From contig JAGOEF010000094.1 in NCBI GenBank assembly GCA_017997855.1, positions 1 to 6,370 of the forward strand: a DNA stretch of 6,370 bases. Reading direction: 5' to 3'. Position 1 is the stretch's first letter; every line of letters begins with the position of its first letter. The notes under the pieces were generated by a model. That model saw only the letters and a list, made by a program, of their open reading frames with translations, had not been told where the DNA came from and made no database searches. Source of the DNA: Bacteroidales bacterium (GTDB taxonomy: Bacteria > Bacteroidota > Bacteroidia > Bacteroidales > ML635J-15). A program made the translations under genes and the position numbers. This document shows positions 1 through 3,397 of this stretch, one piece after another.

Positions 1-470
1 GGATTTAACTGCTGACTTACACCAATTACGTTAAAAAATGAGAAAGGTGAAACCGTAGCAGGGATATTTACTACCTTGTGTCCTGACACAAATTCAGATG
101 ATGGTTGTTTCAGAATTCTACGAATCCGCAACAGGCCCAGCACCATTTTGCTAAGTAACAACACAACAGGAATCAGATAAATGAACAAAATCCAGAACCC
201 CAACTGTTGGTTTGTGCTATATACCTGATTCACTCCATCGGCAGTAACATTTACAGTTTGCAAAACGACACTATTCCCAATTGCCTCTGCAGCTGAGCCA
301 TTCAGGCTTAGAGGTATCAATGGCAAAATCAGCGAGTTGACAACAGAAAATATTAAATAGAAACGCTGTAAGCCAAAATATGTATCGTTGCGCATGAAAA
401 AATAATACACAGCGAAGAATATAGCACTCAACAGCACTACTTTTATCGGATATATCAGTAACCATTCCAT
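1..470 (-). CDS. M56 family (BlaR1/MecR1-like) membrane sensor peptidase, N-terminal part, cut by window edge
   Basis: The frame from ATG at 470 stays open to the left edge and gives 156 residues starting MEWLLIYPIKVVLL. Hydrophobic segments lie near residues 4-26, 37-56 and 90-115, as expected for the membrane-embedded front of M56 peptidases. The motif PFSFF is at residues 142-146; it is typical of Bacteroidota M56 proteins just before the catalytic region. The zinc motif HExxH and the C-terminal sensor or TonB-like part would lie beyond the window. In the BlaR1/MecR1 family a signal on the outer face activates a cytoplasmic-side metalloprotease that leads to cleavage of the BlaI-type repressor. 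The gene starts 10 bases after the stop of the blaI-like gene on the same strand, so the two are almost surely co-transcribed and form a sensor/repressor pair. The ligand is unknown; in this phylum such pairs are often not linked to beta-lactamases. The start has no Shine-Dalgarno site, but it is the first ATG after the blaI stop and matches the usual family start. Confidence 0.88.
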   Translation of the reverse strand, partial: MEWLLIYPIKVVLLSAIFFAVYYFFMRNDTYFGLQRFYLIFSVVNSLILPLIPLSLNGSAAEAIGNSVVLQTVNVTADGVNQVYSTNQQLGFWILFIYLIPVVLLLSKMVLGLLRIRRILKQPSSEFVSGHKVVNIPATVSPFSFFNVIGVSQQLN

Positions 471-480
471 AGTAATATCA

Positions 481-870
481 TTATTTATTTTGTTTTTTAC
501 GGAGTTCCTCTTCCATTAAATTCCTGATTTCTTCAATCTCGTGAATCGAAAGTTTGTTGTTTTCTGCAAAAAAAGAAAGCATTTGCTTAAACGAATTGTG
601 GAAATAGTTTTTCACAACACCACCAACGTATTCACGGGTATATTGGTCCTTCGATACCACAGGATAATACTCGTGGGTCTTTCCATAAGGGATATATGAC
701 ACAAAACCTTTCTTTTCGAGAATTCTGACAATTGTCGATACAGTGTTATAGGCGGGTTTGGGTTCCGGTATCTCATTCAGGATGTCGTTAACAAAGCCCT
801 TTTCGATGTTCCAAAGTATCTGCATTATTTGCAATTCGGCTTTGGTCAGTTCCTTTTGATTTTGATTCAT
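481..870 (-). CDS. blaI: BlaI/MecI/CopY-family transcriptional repressor
   Basis: A complete 129-residue protein, close to the usual 120-130 for the family. Residues 8-20 (LTKAELQIMQILW) are the signature first helix of the winged-helix domain. Residues 38-56 hold the recognition helix (PAYNTVSTIVRILEKKGF), and residues 57-70 the wing. The C-terminal half is the helical dimerisation region. Residues 99-121 (SFFAENNKLSIHEIEEIRNLM) align by eye with the segment where staphylococcal BlaI is cut on induction (Asn101-Phe102), so regulated cleavage near Phe100-Phe101 is plausible but not shown. The family binds DNA dyads as a dimer and represses its own operon. Two matching dyads sit directly upstream at 901-940. 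The adjacent M56 peptidase gene downstream supports the sensor/repressor reading. The start ATG at 870 lies about 25 bases from the -7 box; another ATG at 883 is out of frame. The symbol denotes the family; the target genes may be other than beta-lactamase. Confidence 0.95.
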   Translation of the reverse strand: MNQNQKELTKAELQIMQILWNIEKGFVNDILNEIPEPKPAYNTVSTIVRILEKKGFVSYIPYGKTHEYYPVVSKDQYTREYVGGVVKNYFHNSFKQMLSFFAENNKLSIHEIEEIRNLMEEELRKKQNK

Positions 871-893
871 ATTCTTGTTTCATATTTCTGGAA

Positions 894-924
894 CAAATAT
901 ACAACTAAAGTTTTAGTTTTACAA
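894..924 (-). promoter_or_regulatory. Promoter of the blaI-M56 operon (Bacteroidota type)
   Basis: Read on the minus strand, TATATTTG at 901-894 matches the Bacteroidota -7 consensus TAnnTTTG exactly. A TTG at 924-922 sits 20 bases upstream, as expected for the -33 element. Transcription would start near 887, giving a leader of under 20 bases before the blaI ATG. Both dyad operators overlap this promoter: one fills the spacer and one covers the -33 element. That is a direct arrangement for repression. Confidence 0.75.
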
Positions 925-940
925 CTATTTTTTTAGTTTT
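901..940. promoter_or_regulatory. Tandem dyad operators, probable BlaI-type binding sites
   Basis: Two 20-base units stand head to tail (901-920 and 921-940) and differ at only three central positions. Each holds a 16-bp dyad with half-sites AACTA and TAGTT. The first, at 903-918, is a perfect 7+7 palindrome (AACTAAA-GT-TTTAGTT). The second, at 923-938, is a 5+5 palindrome with a T-rich centre. The centres are 20 bp apart, about two helical turns, so two repressor dimers could sit on one DNA face. The location over the blaI promoter and the dyad form fit the BlaI/MecI family; that BlaI is the actual binder is inference. Confidence 0.72.
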
Positions 941-1022
941 TATACACAGCGTGTGCAAAACCGGTGAATATGCATTGAGAATTTCTATTAATAAATTGGT
1001 AAAATAATTGAAACATTTTTCT

Positions 1023-1090
1023 AATCAATTGATTTATTGATAGTTTCCACAGCTTTGGTTTTCAACAAAATGTTAATAAAGCTGTGAAAA
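1023..1090. repeat. AT-rich spacer with palindrome and long inverted repeat
   Basis: Between the divergent blaI and RNA promoters lies an AT-rich stretch without a gene. It contains the perfect 12-bp palindrome AATCAATTGATT (1023-1034). It also contains an inverted repeat with 13-base arms, TTTCCACAGCTTT (1044-1056) and AAAGCTGTGAAAA (1078-1090), with one mismatch and a 21-base loop. Each arm, read inward, contains an 8-of-9 match to the DnaA-box pattern TTWTNCACA (GTTTCCACA and GTTTTCACA), but two weak boxes do not make an origin. No gene converges here that would need a terminator, and neither arm is followed by a clean T run. The repeat may be an operator acting on the plus-strand promoter about 30 bases downstream, or a cruciform-forming spacer. 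Function unknown. Confidence 0.6.
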
Positions 1091-1118
1091 CAGTGTTCAT
1101 ACAAAAAGTCAAAAAAAC

Positions 1119-1150
1119 TTGACAAGGGGTATATCGGAATATTATGTTTG
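1119..1150 (+). promoter_or_regulatory. Promoter for the structured RNA (Bacteroidota type)
   Basis: TATGTTTG at 1143-1150 is an exact match to TAnnTTTG, and a TTG at 1119-1121 lies 21 bases upstream. Transcription would begin near 1157. Base composition changes from AT-rich to much more GC-rich just after this point, as expected at the start of a structured RNA gene. No credible reading frame follows, which supports a non-coding transcript. Confidence 0.65.
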
Positions 1151-1156
1151 TATCAG

Positions 1157-1657
1157 CAGATGAGCGATAAAATGCCAATCTGAAAAACAAGGGGTGCAGA
1201 GAAGTAGTCCGTAACACGATTACCAAAGCGTACCCGGGTTCTTTCACAGAATGAAAATTCCGAAAGGGATCAGTTGCAGGCAGGTCGGCGGATGAGATCG
1301 GACGGCAGGTAGTGCAGGAGCAGGTTCAGGCCTTATTCTGTAAAATTTGCGAACCACCCTACCGCTACAGATTTGCACGATGCGTGGCGACATTGCATCG
1401 TAGAGCAACCCAGGCACATGGCCGGCAGGCCTTAAACAAGTCTGCAAATTCACGTGCTGTTGTCCGAAAGTCCGGGCTTGCAAAAGTCAGGAATCAAGGG
1501 CAGGTTCTTTCAGGTGATGGTGTGGTCGTCAGCAATGAAACACACACCGGGGTGCCTAACGCAAGCAAAAGCACCGGCAGTAATAACAGTAGTCTGCCAC
1601 ATCATGGGGAAACCCAAACATGTGAAAGGGGAATTTCGAACAGAAGTTCCCCTTTTT
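1157..1657 (+). ncRNA. Putative structured non-coding RNA, about 500 nt, class not recognised
   Basis: Promoter, GC-richer body and strong intrinsic terminator together define a transcript of about 500 nt. Hairpins seen by hand: 1157-1161/1178-1182 (CAGAT/ATCTG); 1242-1246/1252-1256; nested 1308-1312/1359-1363 (GGTAG/CTACC) enclosing 1323-1327/1351-1355 (GGTTC/GAACC); 1377-1383/1395-1401 (ACGATGC/GCATCGT). The 3' domain is a chain: 1519-1524/1543-1548, 1551-1555/1571-1575, 1576-1580/1594-1598, then a stem near 1599-1623 capped by GGG-GAAA-CCC, then the terminator. Longer-range pairings are possible, for example 1371-1377 with 1443-1449. The frames open across this region have no family resemblance, overlap each other, and read through the terminator. 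It does not match RNase P RNA, tmRNA, SRP RNA or a group I/II intron by the motifs I can check. Its size exceeds ordinary sRNAs. It could also be an unusually long hutH leader that ends at the terminator. Confidence 0.6.
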
Positions 1658-1660
1658 GTT
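1625..1660 (+). terminator. Strong intrinsic terminator of the RNA gene
   Basis: The stem AAAGGGGAATTTC (1625-1637) pairs with GAAGTTCCCCTTT (1643-1655) through 13 pairs with a single G-U, closing the five-base loop GAACA. Five Ts (1653-1657) follow, then GTTTATT. On the opposite strand there is no T run after the stem, so it is oriented for plus-strand transcription. It lies about 150 bases upstream of the hutH start, so it separates the RNA from hutH unless it is regulated. Confidence 0.88.
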
Positions 1661-1741
1661 TATTGTCGTGTACCAACCCTTCATGGCTTGCTTTTTCAGA
1701 CACAATAACAGGTTTATAAATCGTAATAATTTACCAAACTT

Positions 1742-1801
1742 GTTGTGTTGGTTTTATTGTAAAAAAACTATTTTTATTGCCATAAAAATAAAAAACACAA
1801 C
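1742..1801 (+). promoter_or_regulatory. hutH upstream region: nested dyads and a weak promoter candidate
   Basis: Between the RNA terminator and the hutH ATG the DNA is AT-rich. GTTGTGTT (1742-1749) and AACACAAC (1794-1801) form an 8-bp inverted repeat whose right arm ends one base before the ATG. Inside it, TATTTTTAT (1769-1777) and ATAAAAATA (1782-1790) form a perfect 9-bp hairpin with the loop TGCC. A possible promoter is TTG at 1748-1750 with TATTTTTA at 1769-1776, 18 bases apart. The last base of the -7 match is wrong and the spacing is short, so this is weak. The dyads could be an operator over the promoter or a leader hairpin near the ribosome entry site. Confidence 0.4.
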
Positions 1802-1802
1802 T

Positions 1803-3338
1803 ATGCAAGCACTCATTATTAAAGGTCATGGTCTGACAATTGAAAACGTGATGGAAGTAGCCCGGCTGGGGCGAAAAGTTGAACTTTCGGCAGAAGCACT
1901 GGAGCGCATGAAGAAATGCAGGGCCATGCTCGAACGAAAAATCGAAGCCCACGAGATTATGTATGGTGTGAATACGGGTATTGGTGAGTTTTCCGAAGTA
2001 GTGCTCGACGACAATCAGGTAAAAGAATTTCAGAAATATTTAATTTACAATCACGCGGCCGGAATTGGCAATGCAGCCCCTATTGAGCATGTTCGTGCTG
2101 CAATGCTCGGGCGTATTAATGTGCATGCTCACGGAAATTCGGGAATTCGTCCTGAAGTAACCCTCACCCTCGTGGAAATGCTTAATAAAGGTGTGACTCC
2201 CTACGTATGCGAAAAAGGCTCGGTAGGTGCCTGTGGGGACCTTGCACCTATGTCTCAGATTGCCCTTTTAATGATGGGTGAAGGCAAAGCCTATTATAAC
2301 GGAGATTTGCTCGACGGGCGCACAGCCTTCGAAAAAGCAGGCATTGCAATACCGGGTCTCAAAGCACGCGACGGACTGGCAACCATCAACGGAAGTAACT
2401 TCCTCACCGGAATGAGCGCATTGTTTCTTTACGATGCCAATCGTTGGTTGAAACAAGCCGAAATTGCCTGCGCCATGTCGCTCGAAGCCTTAAAAGCAAA
2501 CATGAAACCTTATACGGCACTGCTGCACGAAGTGCGCGGTTTTTCGGGAGCCATCCGCTCAGCCCTTTCTATCGAAAAATGTGTTTCGGGCGGTGACCTC
2601 AAAGAAGCTAGGGTAAAATGCAAGGTTCAGGATGCTTACTCGATGCGTTCCACACCTCAGGTAATCGGAGCTGCCCATGATGCGTTGGCTTATGCCCGCT
2701 CGCAGGTAGAAATCGAGTTGAACGGAGTTGGAGACAACCCCATCTTCTTCCCTGACAAGGAATTAGCACTTTCGGGAGCCAATTTCCAGGGCTCACCGGT
2801 AGCTGTTCCAATGGAAATGGCCGGAATGGTTATCACCATGGTTTCGGTATTGAGCGAACGCCGAATGAACCGGCTGAACAACCCTGCACTAAGCGTGGGA
2901 CTACCTGCGTTTCTTACCAAGGGTGCCGGAATGTTTTCGGGGCTGATGCTGAGTCAGTACACCGCAGACATGCAGATTGTTGAACAGAAGCTGTTAAGTG
3001 CTCCGGCAGCCATTCAAAGTATTCCGGCTGCTGCCGATCAGGAAGACTTTGTTTCGATGGGTATGAATACAGCATTAAAAAACAATCAGATTCTCGATAA
3101 TGCGTATGGTATTTTAGGAATTGAATTTATGGCTGCTGCTCAGGCTCTTGATTTCAGAAAAGAAGAAATCAACACTTTTGGAGTTGGTACCACAAAAGCC
3201 TGGGAAGTAGTGCGCCGCCATGTTGATTTTCTCGACATCGACCGTCCGCTGCATACCGACCATAATGCTATGAAGGCCCTGGTTAAATCAGGAGAGATAC
3301 TCGAAGAAGTCGAAAAAGTAACAGGTTGCCTGGGCTAA
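1803..3338 (+). CDS. hutH: Histidine ammonia-lyase-like MIO enzyme with Ala-Cys-Gly cofactor triad
   Basis: A 511-residue protein of the aromatic amino acid ammonia-lyase family; Pseudomonas putida HutH has about 510. HutH removes ammonia from L-histidine to give trans-urocanate, the first step of histidine degradation in the cytoplasm, using a 4-methylideneimidazol-5-one (MIO) group made from an internal Ala-Ser-Gly. Here that site reads GSVGACGDLAP, with Ala143-Cys144-Gly145 (codons GCC TGT GGG), so Cys replaces Ser. Other catalytic positions are present: Tyr54 in YGVNTG, His84 in NHAAG, Asn196 in TINGS, Gln276, Tyr279 and Arg282 in QDAYSMR, Phe328 and Glu414 in QEDFVSMG. Glu414 favours histidine over phenylalanine/tyrosine lyases, but the flanks differ from classical HutH (RSTPQ for RCQPQ, QEDF for QEDH, NFQGSP for NFHAEP), so the substrate is not certain. 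I chose ATG 1803 over the in-frame ATG at 1656 because the earlier start lies inside the terminator and adds 49 residues of non-family sequence. No hutU, hutI or hutG is adjacent in the window. Confidence 0.92.
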   Translation: MQALIIKGHGLTIENVMEVARLGRKVELSAEALERMKKCRAMLERKIEAHEIMYGVNTGIGEFSEVVLDDNQVKEFQKYLIYNHAAGIGNAAPIEHVRAAMLGRINVHAHGNSGIRPEVTLTLVEMLNKGVTPYVCEKGSVGACGDLAPMSQIALLMMGEGKAYYNGDLLDGRTAFEKAGIAIPGLKARDGLATINGSNFLTGMSALFLYDANRWLKQAEIACAMSLEALKANMKPYTALLHEVRGFSGAIRSALSIEKCVSGGDLKEARVKCKVQDAYSMRSTPQVIGAAHDALAYARSQVEIELNGVGDNPIFFPDKELALSGANFQGSPVAVPMEMAGMVITMVSVLSERRMNRLNNPALSVGLPAFLTKGAGMFSGLMLSQYTADMQIVEQKLLSAPAAIQSIPAAADQEDFVSMGMNTALKNNQILDNAYGILGIEFMAAAQALDFRKEEINTFGVGTTKAWEVVRRHVDFLDIDRPLHTDHNAMKALVKSGEILEEVEKVTGCLG

Positions 3339-3365
3339 TTGGTTGCTTTGAGCAAATGACATGGA

Positions 3366-3387
3366 GGCCCTTCGAGCCCGAAGAACC
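3366..3387 (-). terminator. Possible 3' hairpin of the polymerase gene in the convergent spacer
   Basis: The 59-base spacer between the convergent hutH and polymerase genes holds one hairpin. As minus-strand RNA, 3387-3379 pairs with 3374-3366 through nine pairs including two G-U, closing the loop GGCU. It begins 10 bases after the polymerase stop. No T run follows, so termination by this hairpin alone is doubtful; it may only mark the mRNA end. As plus-strand RNA only the inner five pairs plus two outer pairs form, with two mismatches, so hutH has no evident terminator. Confidence 0.3.
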
Positions 3388-3397
3388 CTGAGCTTAC

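Noticed and set aside
271..465. Minus-strand 64-codon frame
   Set aside because: It is out of frame with, and inside, the M56 gene, whose reading frame is open to the window edge and carries family motifs.
1023..1090. Chromosome replication origin
   Set aside because: Only two imperfect DnaA-box-like sites and modest AT-richness are present; there is no box cluster and no dnaA, dnaN or gidA neighbour.
1160..1183. Seven-codon frame MSDKMPI near the RNA 5' end as a leader peptide
   Set aside because: It has no histidine or other regulatory codon run, no ribosome site, and is of a length expected by chance. Its end overlaps a simple hairpin.
1461..1477. Resemblance to RNase P RNA (GAAAGTCCGGGC)
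   Set aside because: This short stretch echoes the 5' conserved core (GGAAAGTCCGGGC), but the other universal blocks (GGTAAGGGTGAAA-like and ACAGAACCCGGCTTA-like) are absent and the P4 partner is not found.
1157..1657. tmRNA or SRP RNA
   Set aside because: No tRNA-like ends, CCA or tag-peptide frame such as one ending YALAA was found, and the SRP core with GGAA-type loop and conserved asymmetric bulge is missing.
1312..1719. Plus-strand frames at 1312-1719 (135 codons) and 1454-1708 (84 codons)
   Set aside because: They overlap each other in different frames, run straight through the strong terminator, have low-complexity unfamiliar products, and coincide with the structured RNA. No promoter or start context favours them.
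1656..1802. N-terminal extension of HutH from ATG 1656
   Set aside because: The extra 49 residues do not resemble the family, the ATG-containing stretch overlaps the terminator T run, and ATG 1803 gives the normal HutH length and N-terminus.
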